Source: Streptosporangium sandarakinum
Lineage (GTDB): Bacteria > Actinomycetota > Actinomycetes > Streptosporangiales > Streptosporangiaceae
Reading direction: 5' to 3'
Assembly (NCBI RefSeq): GCF_013409935.1
Contig: NZ_JACCCO010000003.1
Location: forward strand, 496,001-560,000
Length of the DNA: 64,000 bases
In this document: in pieces, positions 25,494-36,743 of the stretch
How the letters are laid out: the number at the start of each line of letters is the position of its first letter
Position numbering within the stretch: the stretch's first letter is position 1
Program-made: the position numbers and the translations under genes
The notes under the pieces: model-generated
What the model saw: the letters and a program-made list of their open reading frames with translations, nothing else
Told to the model about the DNA's origin: nothing
Database searches by the model: none

Positions 25494-26849
25494 ATGTCCT
25501 CCATGTCGGAAGTTGTCCCGTTGCCGTCGTTCGGCGAGGTGTTCTTTGACGAGCGTGGCCAGGAGCGGGTTCTACGGGTCACCTGGCACGAAGGCACGCT
25601 GGTCCTGAGCCTGTGGCGCGGGGAGATGTGCACCGCCAGTTTCCGCATGCCGCTGAACGACGTCGGCCGCCTGGTGGACGCCCTCGACGAGGGGTTCATC
25701 CAGGCCGGGGGCCAGTACCCCGACGAGGTGGACGACCAGCCGCAGGCCGTGCCGCCGGGGGGACAGGCGGCCCAGGCCGGGCCCGGCGGGCCCACGGGCT
25801 TCCCCGTCTCCGGGGAGTTCCCGGCGGCCGGCGAGCTGCCCGGCACCGGGCAGTACGCCCGCCCCCGCCCCGAGGAGTACGCCCAGCCGCAGCCGTATCC
25901 CGATGACCGGCAGTATCCCGATCCGGACCGGCAGTATCCCGACGTCGCCGCCCAGTCCGAGCCGCCGGACGACCGCCCGGTGCCCGCCCACGGCCCCAAC
26001 GACGTGCTGGTGGCCCGGGGGGCCGTGCCGCCGCCCCCGGACCGTTCCCCGGCCCGCGCCGCCGACTACGGCTCCGGCGACGCGGTGCCCCGGGAGAACA
26101 TGATCGTGGGCGACTCGCTGTCGTACGGCCGGCCGTACCCCGCCGAGCCGCTGGGCCCGGCCTCCGGCGAGCCCGCCTACCAGATGCCCGGCGGCGACCG
26201 CTACGGGTCCCGGCAGCCGGACCCCTTCGCCGCCCCGCCCTCCGGTCCCGACGCCTACGGCGCGGCGCCCGACCCGTCCGACCCCTACGGCGGGCCGCCC
26301 ACCCAGCCCGGCCCGTACGACTCCCCGGCCGCCCACCGGCAGCCCGACCCCTACGCCCCGCCCGCCGAGCGGTACCCGTCCCACTCCGCGCACCCCGACC
26401 ACTACGCCTCCCCGGGCGCGGCGCCCCAGGGGCAGCAGCACTCCACCGACCCGTTCGGCTTCGCGGCGCAGCAGCGCCAGTCGGCCTACGACGCCGGCCC
26501 GTCCGAGCGGTCCGACCCCTACGGCTACCCCGCCCCCCAGGCCGACCCGTACCTCGGCGGCGCCCCGGGCGCCCCGCAGCCGGGTACGGCCGGCCACCCC
26601 GCGGACCTGCGCGACCTGTACGGCTCGCCGCCCGCCGGCTACCAGCAGGGGGTGGACCCGTCCGACCCGCTCGGCCTGCGCGGCAGGCAGCCCGACCCCG
26701 ACCCGCTGGGGTTGCACGGCCGGCAGGATTCGCGGGTGTCGCGCCCGTACGTCCCGGACCCGCCGCACTCCACCGGTGAGCGGCTCCGCCCCGACCAGGG
26801 TTATGAGGAGCGCCGCCGCGACGAGCGGGACGACCGTCACGACTGGTGA
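25494..26849 (+). CDS. Protein with small N-terminal domain and long disordered Pro/Tyr/Asp tail
   Basis: 451 residues. The first 75 residues (PLPSFGEVFFDERGQERVLR, VTWHEGTLVLSLWRGEMCTA, SFRMPLNDVGRLVDALDEGF) look like a compact beta domain common in actinobacterial unknowns. The remaining 375 are low-complexity, rich in Pro, Tyr, Asp, Gln and Gly, with recurring words such as DPYGG, RQPDP, SDPYG and DPLGL. No membrane segment or signal was seen. The tail resembles intrinsically disordered scaffolds of cell-division or envelope proteins, but no function can be assigned. The start could also be the second Met at 25503. Confidence 0.7.
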   Translation: MSSMSEVVPLPSFGEVFFDERGQERVLRVTWHEGTLVLSLWRGEMCTASFRMPLNDVGRLVDALDEGFIQAGGQYPDEVDDQPQAVPPGGQAAQAGPGGPTGFPVSGEFPAAGELPGTGQYARPRPEEYAQPQPYPDDRQYPDPDRQYPDVAAQSEPPDDRPVPAHGPNDVLVARGAVPPPPDRSPARAADYGSGDAVPRENMIVGDSLSYGRPYPAEPLGPASGEPAYQMPGGDRYGSRQPDPFAAPPSGPDAYGAAPDPSDPYGGPPTQPGPYDSPAAHRQPDPYAPPAERYPSHSAHPDHYASPGAAPQGQQHSTDPFGFAAQQRQSAYDAGPSERSDPYGYPAPQADPYLGGAPGAPQPGTAGHPADLRDLYGSPPAGYQQGVDPSDPLGLRGRQPDPDPLGLHGRQDSRVSRPYVPDPPHSTGERLRPDQGYEERRRDERDDRHDW

Positions 26850-26873
26850 TCCCGGGGCAGACGCCCGGGATCA
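26847..26873 (+). terminator. 10-bp stem-loop over the stop codon, before the antiporter
   Basis: TGATCCCGGG pairs with CCCGGGATCA around a seven-base loop. The left arm begins with the TGA stop of the preceding gene, and the antiporter ATG follows 18 bases later. It may dampen read-through rather than stop transcription. Confidence 0.5.
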
Positions 26874-26891
26874 CCGCGCTCGGGGGAGCCG

Positions 26892-28475
26892 ATGAGTCAG
26901 GAGTCCGTACTCCAGCTGCTGCTCGTTCCGGTCATCGCCATCGCGGTGGCCGCCGTCGCCAGACGGCGCGAGTGGTCGGCGCCGCTGCTGCTGGTGCTGG
27001 CCGGGCTGGTGCTCTCGCCGCTGGTGCCCGGCTACCAGCTTGACCCCGAGCTGATCCTGCTGGTGTTCCTGCCCCCGCTGCTCTACTCCGCCGCGATCGA
27101 CAGCTCCTACACCAGGCTCAAGGCCGTCCGCAGGCCGGTCGCGCTGCTGTCGATCGGGCTGGTGCTGTTCACCACCCTGGTCGTCGGCTGGGTGACCCAC
27201 CTGCTGCTGCCTGAGCTGCCGGTGGCCGCGGCCTTCGCGCTGGGCGCCATCGTGGCGCCGCCCGACGCGGTCGCCGCGGTCGCGGTGGCCCGGCGGCTCG
27301 GGCTGCCCCGCCGGGTGGTCTCCATCCTGGTGGGGGAGAGCCTGTTCAACGACGCCACCGCGCTCACCGTCTACCGGGTGGCCGTCTCCGCCGCGCTGGG
27401 CGCCGGGATCACCTGGCCGGAGGCGGCGGGCAGGTTCCTGTACGCCGCGGCGGGCGGCGTCGCGATCGGCGTCGCGCTCTCCTGGCTGCTGACCCGGCTG
27501 CTGCGGCTGCTGCGCGACCCGCTCACCGAGAACACCGTCATGCTGCTCATCCCGTTCGGGGCCTACCTGACGGCCGAGATCGCCCACACCTCCGGGGTGG
27601 TCGCCGTGGTGATCGTCGGACTGTCCGTCGGGCACAGGATGCCCTCGGCGGGCTTCGGCACCAGGCTGCTGTCCGGCGCCGTGTGGCGGGTCATGGGGTT
27701 CTTCCTGGAGACGATCGTGTTCATGCTGATCGGCCTGCAGCTGTGGCCGATCATGAGCGCGCTGGGCGGGGAGGACCCGTGGAGGCTCGCCGGGATGGCG
27801 CTGGCCGTCTTCGCGGCCACGGTGCTGGCCAGGGCCGTGTGGGTCGTGCCCAGCATCCACCTGCCGAGGAGGCTGTCGGCCCGGGTCCGGCGGAACGAGC
27901 CGAAACCGCCGTCCTGGCCGGGGACGCTCATCGTGAGCTGGGCCGGCATGCGCGGGGTGGTCTCGCTCGCCGCGGCCTTCGCGCTGCCCGAGGACTTCCC
28001 GGGCCGGCCCACGATCCTCTTCCTCACGTTCGCGGTGGTGATCGGCACGCTGCTGATCCAGGGCCTGTCGTTCCCGGCGCTCATCAGCCGGCTGCGGGTG
28101 TCCAACGAGCAGGAGATCTTCGCCGACAACCTCGCCGAGGCCGGCGCCAAGCAGCAGGCCGCCACCGCCTCGCTCGCCCGGCTGGAGGAACTGGCCGCCG
28201 AGGGGATCCCCGAGTCCGGCGAGCACGTGGTGCGGCTGCTCAGGAAGCGGACCGAGCACCAGCCGCTCGCCGCCTGGGAGCGGCTCGGCGGCGGGACCGG
28301 CCCCGAGGGCGAGGAGACGCCCAGCGGCCTCTACCGGCGGCTGCGCCGGGAGATGCTGGCGGTCGAGCGCGACGTGCTCGTACGGCTCCGCGACGAGGGC
28401 CGCATCGACGACGAGGTGCTGCGCCGGGTCATCCGGGAGCTCGACTTCGAGGAGGCCAACCTGGAGCGGGAGTAG
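26892..28475 (+). CDS. CPA1 family Na+/H+ antiporter
   Basis: 527 residues, with GGGGGAG upstream of the ATG. The first 400 residues hold about 12 membrane segments with the CPA1 landmarks: LVFLPPLLYSAAIDSSYTRL, IVAPPDAVAAVAVARRLGLP, and the ion-binding Asn-Asp in VGESLFNDATALTVYR. Later come the conserved Arg in VSWAGMRGVVSLAAAFALPE-like LIVSWAGMRGVVSLAAAFAL. The last 120 residues form a soluble helical tail (FADNLAEAGAKQQAATASLA). It exchanges sodium for protons across the cell membrane for pH and salt homeostasis. Confidence 0.92.
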   Translation: MSQESVLQLLLVPVIAIAVAAVARRREWSAPLLLVLAGLVLSPLVPGYQLDPELILLVFLPPLLYSAAIDSSYTRLKAVRRPVALLSIGLVLFTTLVVGWVTHLLLPELPVAAAFALGAIVAPPDAVAAVAVARRLGLPRRVVSILVGESLFNDATALTVYRVAVSAALGAGITWPEAAGRFLYAAAGGVAIGVALSWLLTRLLRLLRDPLTENTVMLLIPFGAYLTAEIAHTSGVVAVVIVGLSVGHRMPSAGFGTRLLSGAVWRVMGFFLETIVFMLIGLQLWPIMSALGGEDPWRLAGMALAVFAATVLARAVWVVPSIHLPRRLSARVRRNEPKPPSWPGTLIVSWAGMRGVVSLAAAFALPEDFPGRPTILFLTFAVVIGTLLIQGLSFPALISRLRVSNEQEIFADNLAEAGAKQQAATASLARLEELAAEGIPESGEHVVRLLRKRTEHQPLAAWERLGGGTGPEGEETPSGLYRRLRREMLAVERDVLVRLRDEGRIDDEVLRRVIRELDFEEANLERE

Positions 28476-28570
28476 GCCCGTTCCCGGAGGCCCCGCCCGC
28501 GCGCCGTACGCGGTTCCCGGCGTGTGCCACGGGCGGCTCCCGGGCCCGTCCGCGCGCCGTGTGCGACGTT

Positions 28571-28592
28571 CCGGTCCCGGCCGCGGGACCGG
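28571..28592 (+). terminator. Hairpin after the antiporter gene
   Basis: CCGGTCCCG, four-base loop, CGGGACCGG, about 95 bases after the stop. It is a plausible terminator isolating the antiporter from the ABC-F leader. Confidence 0.5.
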
Positions 28593-28627
28593 TGGTCCGG
28601 ACGCCGGTGCTATCGTGGACGGGACCT

Positions 28628-28684
28628 ATGACCGTGAGCGATGGGAGACCAGGAATGGCAGGGGACCTCGACATCTCCGGGTGA
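28628..28684 (+). CDS. Possible 18-codon leader peptide of the ABC-F gene
   Basis: In the 336-base gap before the ABC-F gene, an ATG at 28628 opens MTVSDGRPGMAGDLDISG and stops at 28682-28684, 127 bases before the ABC-F start. TATCGT at 28611-28616 could be a -10 box placing this frame at the very 5' end of the transcript. Antibiotic-responsive ABC-F genes are often controlled by such short frames. Nothing else coding was seen in the gap. Confidence 0.25.
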   Translation: MTVSDGRPGMAGDLDISG

Positions 28685-28811
28685 CACCGGAAGTGGCCGG
28701 CCCACGGCAGGCGCGTGATCGCCGCCGTCGGGGCCATGTCGACGTTTCATCGATCCCTGCCGTCCGCCGGGCGTCCCTGACGCGCCCGCTTCCGTACGAG
28801 GTCTTTCTTTC

Positions 28812-30449
<1,638 letters not shown>

Positions 30450-30455
30450 CGGGTG

Positions 30456-30489
30456 CGCCCCGGTCCCGGGAACCCGGGACCGGGGCGCG
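30456..30489 (+). terminator. 16-bp perfect stem terminator after the ABC-F gene
   Basis: GCGCCCCGGTCCCGGG and CCCGGGACCGGGGCGC around a two-base centre, beginning seven bases after the ABC-F stop. Confidence 0.8.
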
Positions 30490-30495
30490 CTCCGG

Positions 30496-30560
30496 GTTCC
30501 GTTCCGTGGACCTCCGCCCGCGCGGCCGCGGCGGACGGGACGATCCACGGAACGGAACCT
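30496..30560 (-). terminator. Second inverted repeat, for the convergent UBP gene
   Basis: GGTTCCGTTCCGTGGA (30496-30511) pairs perfectly with TCCACGGAACGGAACC (30545-30560). The 33-base loop is itself GC-rich. The right arm overlaps the stop codon of the minus-strand UBP-finger gene, so it most likely terminates that gene. Confidence 0.7.
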
Positions 30561-30816
30561 AGCCGAGCATCTCGTCGACGAAGCACCACCGCCAGGTCTC
30601 GCCCGGCTCGAACGAGGCGATGACCGGGTGGCCCGTCTCCCGGAAGTGGGCGGTGGAGTGCCGGCCGGGCGAGGAGTCGCAGCAGCCGATGTGCCCGCAG
30701 TCCAGGCACCTGCGCAGGTGGACCCAGCGCATGCCGGTCCTCAGGCACTCCTCGCACCCCTCGGTGGTGCGAGGGGACGGGTCCCCGGCCCCGGTCAGGT
30801 GTTCGCAGTCGGTCAT
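30559..30816 (-). CDS. UBP-type zinc finger protein
   Basis: 85 residues from ATG 30816, with AAGGGGGG four bases upstream. The whole protein is one ZnF-UBP domain: CEHLTG at the start, CEECLRTG, then WVHLRRCLDCGHIGCCDSSP, GRHSTAHFRETGHPVIASFE and PGETWRWCFVDEMLG. The Cys/His ligands and the Trp-x-Trp-Cys are placed as in the eukaryotic ubiquitin C-terminus binding finger. Bacterial stand-alone versions are frequent in actinobacteria. Their partner is unknown since classical ubiquitin is absent. Confidence 0.9.
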   Translation of the reverse strand: MTDCEHLTGAGDPSPRTTEGCEECLRTGMRWVHLRRCLDCGHIGCCDSSPGRHSTAHFRETGHPVIASFEPGETWRWCFVDEMLG

Positions 30817-30920
30817 TTTCCCCCCTTGGTCCAGTTCAGGACGCCTCACGGAGATCGTACGACCCCCGCCCGGGGCGTCCGGCGGCGGCCGGGCGGCCCC
30901 GCCGAGGGACGATCGTACGG

Positions 30921-31021
30921 TCCCCGCAGGTCGGCCGTCCCCGCAGGTCGGCGGCCTCCGCAGGTCGGCCGTCTCCGCCGGTCGTGGTCCCCGCCGGTCG
31001 GCCCTCCCCGCCGGTCCGGTG
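30921..31021 (+). repeat. Six imperfect 16-17 bp tandem repeats
   Basis: Units close to TCCCCGCAGGTCGGCCG begin at 30921, 30938, 30955, 30972, 30988 and 31005; the later copies read CCGCCGG instead of CCGCAGG. They fill much of the gap between the UBP gene and the lipoprotein gene, upstream of the latter. Confidence 0.8.
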
Positions 31022-31078
31022 GGACATGTGTCCGCGCGGTGCCGCTCGCCGTGCGGATCCGCCGGGTAGGGTCTGGGC

Positions 31079-31480
31079 ATGCGACCCCCTACGCGACGCG
31101 TCCCCGCTCTCGCCGCCGCCGCGCTGGCCGCCGTTCTGGTCACCACGGGATGTTCCGAACTGCAGGAGGTGAGCCAGGGCGTCGACAAGGCGCAGCAGTG
31201 CCTGCAGGCCACCGGCATCGTCACCGACACGGTGCGCAAGGTCTCCGGCCTGACCGACGACCCCGCCGCGCTGGAGAAGGCGCTGAACGACGGCGCCGCC
31301 AAGCTGGGCGACCTCGCGGACCAGGCCGCCAACACCACGCTGAAGGAGGCCGCCGACGGGGTGGCCGCCGACCTGCGGAAGGTGAACGTCACCGACGTCA
31401 ACAGCGCCGTCGACGCGGCGCAGAAGACCGCGGCCGACTCGGCGCGCTGGGTCGAGCAGCTGAGCTCCGCCTGCTCCTGA
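31079..31480 (+). CDS. Putative lipoprotein, helical
   Basis: 133 residues. A signal peptide with lipobox is seen: MRPPTRRVPALAAAALAAVL then VTTGCSELQ, so Cys near residue 25 would be lipid-modified and the protein tethered outside the cell membrane. The mature part is predicted helical with heptad-like Ala/Leu/Val spacing (AALEKALNDGAAKLGDLADQ). A second cysteine is at about residue 41 and one at the C-terminus (SSACS). No family recognised. Two DUF202 membrane proteins follow after a repeat-rich gap of 227 bases. Confidence 0.7.
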   Translation: MRPPTRRVPALAAAALAAVLVTTGCSELQEVSQGVDKAQQCLQATGIVTDTVRKVSGLTDDPAALEKALNDGAAKLGDLADQAANTTLKEAADGVAADLRKVNVTDVNSAVDAAQKTAADSARWVEQLSSACS

Positions 31481-31707
31481 CCCGTCCGCCCCGCCCACCG
31501 CGGGGGACCCGCCGGGCCGCCTCCCGAGGGCCCGCCGGACCGCCTGGGAACCAGCCGGGCCACTCTCCCGAGGGCCTGCGGGGCCGCCTCCCGGGGGCCT
31601 GCGGGTCGCCCGGGAACCCGCCGTTCCCGCGGCGGAGACCTCCCGGCGGGGCCACAACGGGATCCCGAGTTCTCTATGGGAAATATCGGGGAAATACCGT
31701 CGATTCT
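31481..31707 (+). repeat. Intergenic GC-rich imperfect repeats
   Basis: Several degenerate copies of a word near GCCGGGCCGCCTCCCGAGGG alternate between 31500 and 31620. The last 60 bases turn A+T-richer (GGGAAATATCGGGGAAATAC) and probably hold the promoter of the DUF202 pair. No gene seen. Confidence 0.4.
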
Positions 31708-32049
31708 ATGAAGGCCCCTGGTCACGAACCGGATCCCCGGTTCACGCTCGCGAACGAACGTACCTTTCTGACCTGGCTCAGCACCTCGCTGGCGCTGAGC
31801 GCGGGCGGCGTCGCCATGGCGGCGGTCCCCGAGGACGTCTTCGTGCCCTGGATGCGGACGACCCTCGCCGTCGTCCTGGTGTTCCTGTCGGCGGTGTCGG
31901 CCGCGATGGCCTACCCGCGCTGGCGCCGCGTGCAGCACGCGCTGCGCAACGCCGCCCCGCTCCCGCCTCCGGCCCTCGCCTCCATCCTGGGGTACGGCGT
32001 GGCCGTCGTGGCGGTGCTCGCCCTGATCCTCATCCTGCTGGGCCGCTGA
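31708..32049 (+). CDS. DUF202 family membrane protein (first of pair)
   Basis: 113 residues. The DUF202 signature is at the N-terminus: DPRFTLANERTFLTWLSTSL followed by ALSAGGVAMAAV. Three hydrophobic segments lie at about 27-43, 53-70 and 92-110. The family (YidH-like) has no established function. In fungi it is fused to SPX and VTC domains. The next gene is a second DUF202 protein 47 bases on. Confidence 0.85.
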   Translation: MKAPGHEPDPRFTLANERTFLTWLSTSLALSAGGVAMAAVPEDVFVPWMRTTLAVVLVFLSAVSAAMAYPRWRRVQHALRNAAPLPPPALASILGYGVAVVAVLALILILLGR

Positions 32050-32096
32050 CGGTGCCCGCCGCGCCGGAGGCCGGAGCCCGCGCCGGAGGTGACCCG

Positions 32097-32420
32097 ATGG
32101 ACAACCTGTGGGACGAGGGACTGCAGAACGAGCGCACCCGGCTGGCCTGGATGCGCACCGCCGCCACGCTCGCCGTCGGCGGCCTGGGCGCCGGGGGGAT
32201 CGTCCTGCGCGCCGGCGTCCAGCCGGTCGTCGCGGTCCCCTTCGTCCTGGCCGCCCTCTGCGGGGCGCTGCTGCTGTCCCGCATCGGCGTCCGCTACCGG
32301 CGTGTTCAGCGGGCCCTGCACGAGGGCCTGCCCCTCGACGACCGCGCCGACGCCGTCATCGCCTGGCTCGGCACGATGGCCGTCGCCGCCGGCGCGATCG
32401 GTTTCGTCCTCACCCGCTAG
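32097..32420 (+). CDS. DUF202 family membrane protein (second of pair)
   Basis: 107 residues from ATG 32097, chosen because GGAGGT at 32085-32090 stands six bases upstream; a GTG at 32052 would add 15 residues. Signature: WDEGLQNERTRLAWMRTAAT then LAVGGLGAGGIVLRAG. Three membrane segments. It differs enough from its neighbour that the pair may form a heteromer, which is inference. It ends a few bases before the transposase remnant. Confidence 0.85.
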   Translation: MDNLWDEGLQNERTRLAWMRTAATLAVGGLGAGGIVLRAGVQPVVAVPFVLAALCGALLLSRIGVRYRRVQRALHEGLPLDDRADAVIAWLGTMAVAAGAIGFVLTR

Positions 32421-32435
32421 GACCCGTTTCGTGGA

Positions 32436-32519
32436 TCATCTGAGCCATGGCGGCAGGCAGGCGATGGTCACGGCCAGGTGGTGACGGCAAGCGAGCTTGC
32501 CGTAGCGGGTGGTGACGCC
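32436..32519 (-). pseudogene. C-terminal fragment of an IS5-type transposase
   Basis: Reading leftward from 32519, the frame gives GVTTRYGKLACRHHLAVTIA then CLPPWLR and a stop at 32436-32438. The pattern GV-TRYDKLA-RY-A-V-IA---WLR is the usual C-terminus of IS5-group (ISL2/IS1647-like) DDE transposases. The DDE core is missing here. The bases beyond the stop, GACCCGTTTCGTGGATCA (32421-32438), look like a terminal repeat. The matching central part of such a transposase lies 6.6 kb away at 39082-39297, same orientation. Confidence 0.65.
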
Positions 32520-32527
32520 TGATGCGA

Positions 32528-34284
<1,757 letters not shown>

Positions 34285-34288
<4 letters not shown>

Positions 34289-36003
34289 CGGGTGGCTCCG
34301 TTCTGCGCGGCGACCAGGTGGGCGTAGGCGCCCTGACCGGCCAGGAGCTCGCCAGGTGGCCCGGCCTCTTGGATGCGGCCGTCGGCCATGACGACGACCC
34401 GGTCGGCGCCTTGGACGGTGGACAGCCGGTGGGCGATCATCAGCGTGGTCCGGCCGCCGGACAGGGTGTCCAGCGCGTGCTGGATGGCGGCCTCGTTGGC
34501 GGCGTCCACGGCGGAGGTGGCTTCGTCGAGGACGAGGATGGGGGCGTCCTTGAGCAGGGCGCGGGCGATGGCGATGCGCTGACGTTCGCCGCCGGACAGC
34601 TTCAGGCCGCGCTCTCCCACGACGGTGTCGTAACCGTCGGGCAGGGCGGCGATGAAGTCGTGCGCCTGGGCGGCGCGGGCGGCGGCTTCGAGCTGGCCGG
34701 CGGTGGCGTCGGGGCGGGTGAGGGCGAGGTTGCGGCGGACGGTGCCGTGGAAGAGGTAGGTGTCCTGGGACACCACGGCGACCAGGGCGCGCAGCCGGTC
34801 GAGGGGCAGGTCGCGGAGGTCGACGCCGTTGACGCTCACGCGCCCTGCGTCGGGGTCGAAGAAGCGCAGCAGCAGGGAGGCGACGGTGGTCTTGCCTGCT
34901 CCCGAGCGGCCGACGAGGGCGACGCGTTCGCCCGGGGCGATGTCGAGGGTGAAACGGTCGAGGGCGGGGCGGTCGCGGCCGGGGTAGCTGAACAGGACGT
35001 CGTCGAAGGTCAGCGAGGGTGGTCCCGTCAGGTCGAGAGGGGTGGTGCCCTGCGCGGGTTCGGGGGTGTCGAGGATCTCGAAGACGGCCTTGAGCGAGGG
35101 GACGGCGCTGTGGCCGGAGTGGTAGGCCGCCTCCAGTTCCTTCAGCGGCCGGAAGCTCTCGGCGGTGAGCAGCAGAATGAGCAGCAGTTCGGTGACGGTC
35201 AGCTCGCCGGCGGCCAGCCGCAGTGCCCCGGTGCCGAGCGCCACGGCGGTGCCCAGGCCGATGATGAACGCCACACCGCCGACGTAGCCGACGACGATGG
35301 CCATGAGCCGGATCGAGTCGCGGCAGAACCGCTCGGCCAGGCGGGCCAGCTCGGCACCGCGGCGGCCACTGGCGTTGAACGCCTTGAGAGTGGCCATGCC
35401 CTGCAGCGCGTCCAGGTTCTCGGCGTACAGGTCCTTGTAGCCGCGGAACCAGGCCGCGTTGCGGTCCCGCAGCACGCGGTCCGACACCAGTGGCAGCACC
35501 GGCATGAGCAGCGCGCAGGCCAAGACGACGGCGCCGACCAGCGGGTCCAGGACGAACAGATACGCGGTCACCGCGACCGCGCCGAGGACGGCGGCGATCA
35601 CCTGGGGCAGGAATCTGCTGATGTAGGCGTCGGCGGTCTCGATGCCGTCCACAAGAGCGGTCTGCGCGGAGCCGGTGCGTCCGCGCTGGGCGTGGGCGGG
35701 GCCGAGCCGCAGCAGCTTGGCGGTCAGGCGGTGGCGCAGTTCGGCCTTGACGGCGCCCGAGGCCCGCAGCGCGACGGGCTCGCGCACGGCCAGCGCGGCG
35801 CTGCGGACGAGCTGCAGGGCGACGACCACGGCGACGAGCCAGGCGATCGAGCCTGCGCCGTGCCCGGCGAAGATGCGGGACAGGGCCTGGGCGACGAGCA
35901 CGCCCTGGCCGACGTAGGTGGCCGTGATGGACAGCAGTAACAGCACGAGCCCTGCCAGGCGCCACCGGATGGACGGCGACAGGGCCAGCAGCCGGGGGAT
36001 CAC
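34285..36003 (-). CDS. Exporter-fold ABC half-transporter, first subunit
   Basis: 572 residues from GTG 36003 (IPRLLALSPSIRWRLAGLVL), with AAGGAGG four to five bases upstream. Six-helix membrane domain, then Walker A VALVGRSGAGKTTVASLLLR, Q-loop VVSQDTYLFHGTVRRNLALT, signature LKLSGGERQRIAIARALL, and Walker B ILVLDEATSAVDAANE. Both ATP sites look complete, since the partner subunit also has canonical signature motifs. The gene overlaps the upstream fecE-type gene by GTGA. The likely role is import or processing of a metal-chelate brought in by the FecB-FecCD-FecE part. Confidence 0.88.
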
Positions 36004-36743
36004 CGCTCCTCCTTGATTCGCTCGAAGACGAGCTGGGTGCGGTGTACGGCGCGCACGCCGTACACCTGACAGACCAGCTCCGGGGTGAGGACCCGGTCGG
36101 GTGGTCCGCCGACCACGATGCGGCCGGCGTTCATCACATAGAGGCGGTCGCAGAAGGCGGCGGCCTGGTTGAGGTCGTGCAGCACGGCCAGGGTGGCGAT
36201 GCCCAGCTCGCGCACCAAATGCAAGATCTCCAGCTGGTGGCGGATGTCGAGGTGGGAGGTGGGCTCGTCCAGCAGGAGCAGACGGGTCTGCTGGGCCAGG
36301 GCGCGGGCGAGGAGGACGCGTTGTTTCTCCCCGCCGGACAGGGTGGCGAAGATCCGTTCGGCGGCGCCGGCCAGGCCGACGCGTTCCAGAGCCCGCGCGC
36401 ACAGCTCCTCGTCGGCGGCGGCGTCGGCCTTGTACGGGGTGCGGCCCATGAAGACGATCTCGGCCACCGTGAAGTCAAGGTCGGCCGGGGTCTCCTGGGC
36501 GACCACGGCGGTGCGCCGGGCGGCCTGGCGGGCGGGCAGCCGGTGCACGTCGTCACCGTCCACGGCGATGAGCCCGGCGGCAGGGCGCAGCGCCCGGTAG
36601 ATCGAACGGAGCAGGGTGGACTTGCCGCAGCCGTTCGGCCCGACCAGGCCGACGAACTCGCCGTCGTCCACCAGCAGGTCGGCCTCGTGCACGATCGGGT
36701 GGCCGTCGAGCGCGACGGACACGCCGCGCAGGTCGAGCTTCAC
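36000..36743 (-). CDS. FecE-type ABC ATPase for siderophore/metal-chelate uptake
   Basis: 247 residues from GTG 36743 (VKLDLRGVSVALDGHPIVHE). Walker A VGLVGPNGCGKSTLLRSIYR, signature ATLSGGEKQRVLLARALA, Walker B LLLLDEPTSHLDIRHQLEIL, H-loop VLHDLNQAAAFCDRLYVM. Closest in style to FecE/FhuC/BtuD ATPases. It powers the FecCD permease encoded just upstream, which it overlaps by GTGA. Confidence 0.93.
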   Translation of the reverse strand: MKLDLRGVSVALDGHPIVHEADLLVDDGEFVGLVGPNGCGKSTLLRSIYRALRPAAGLIAVDGDDVHRLPARQAARRTAVVAQETPADLDFTVAEIVFMGRTPYKADAAADEELCARALERVGLAGAAERIFATLSGGEKQRVLLARALAQQTRLLLLDEPTSHLDIRHQLEILHLVRELGIATLAVLHDLNQAAAFCDRLYVMNAGRIVVGGPPDRVLTPELVCQVYGVRAVHRTQLVFERIKEER

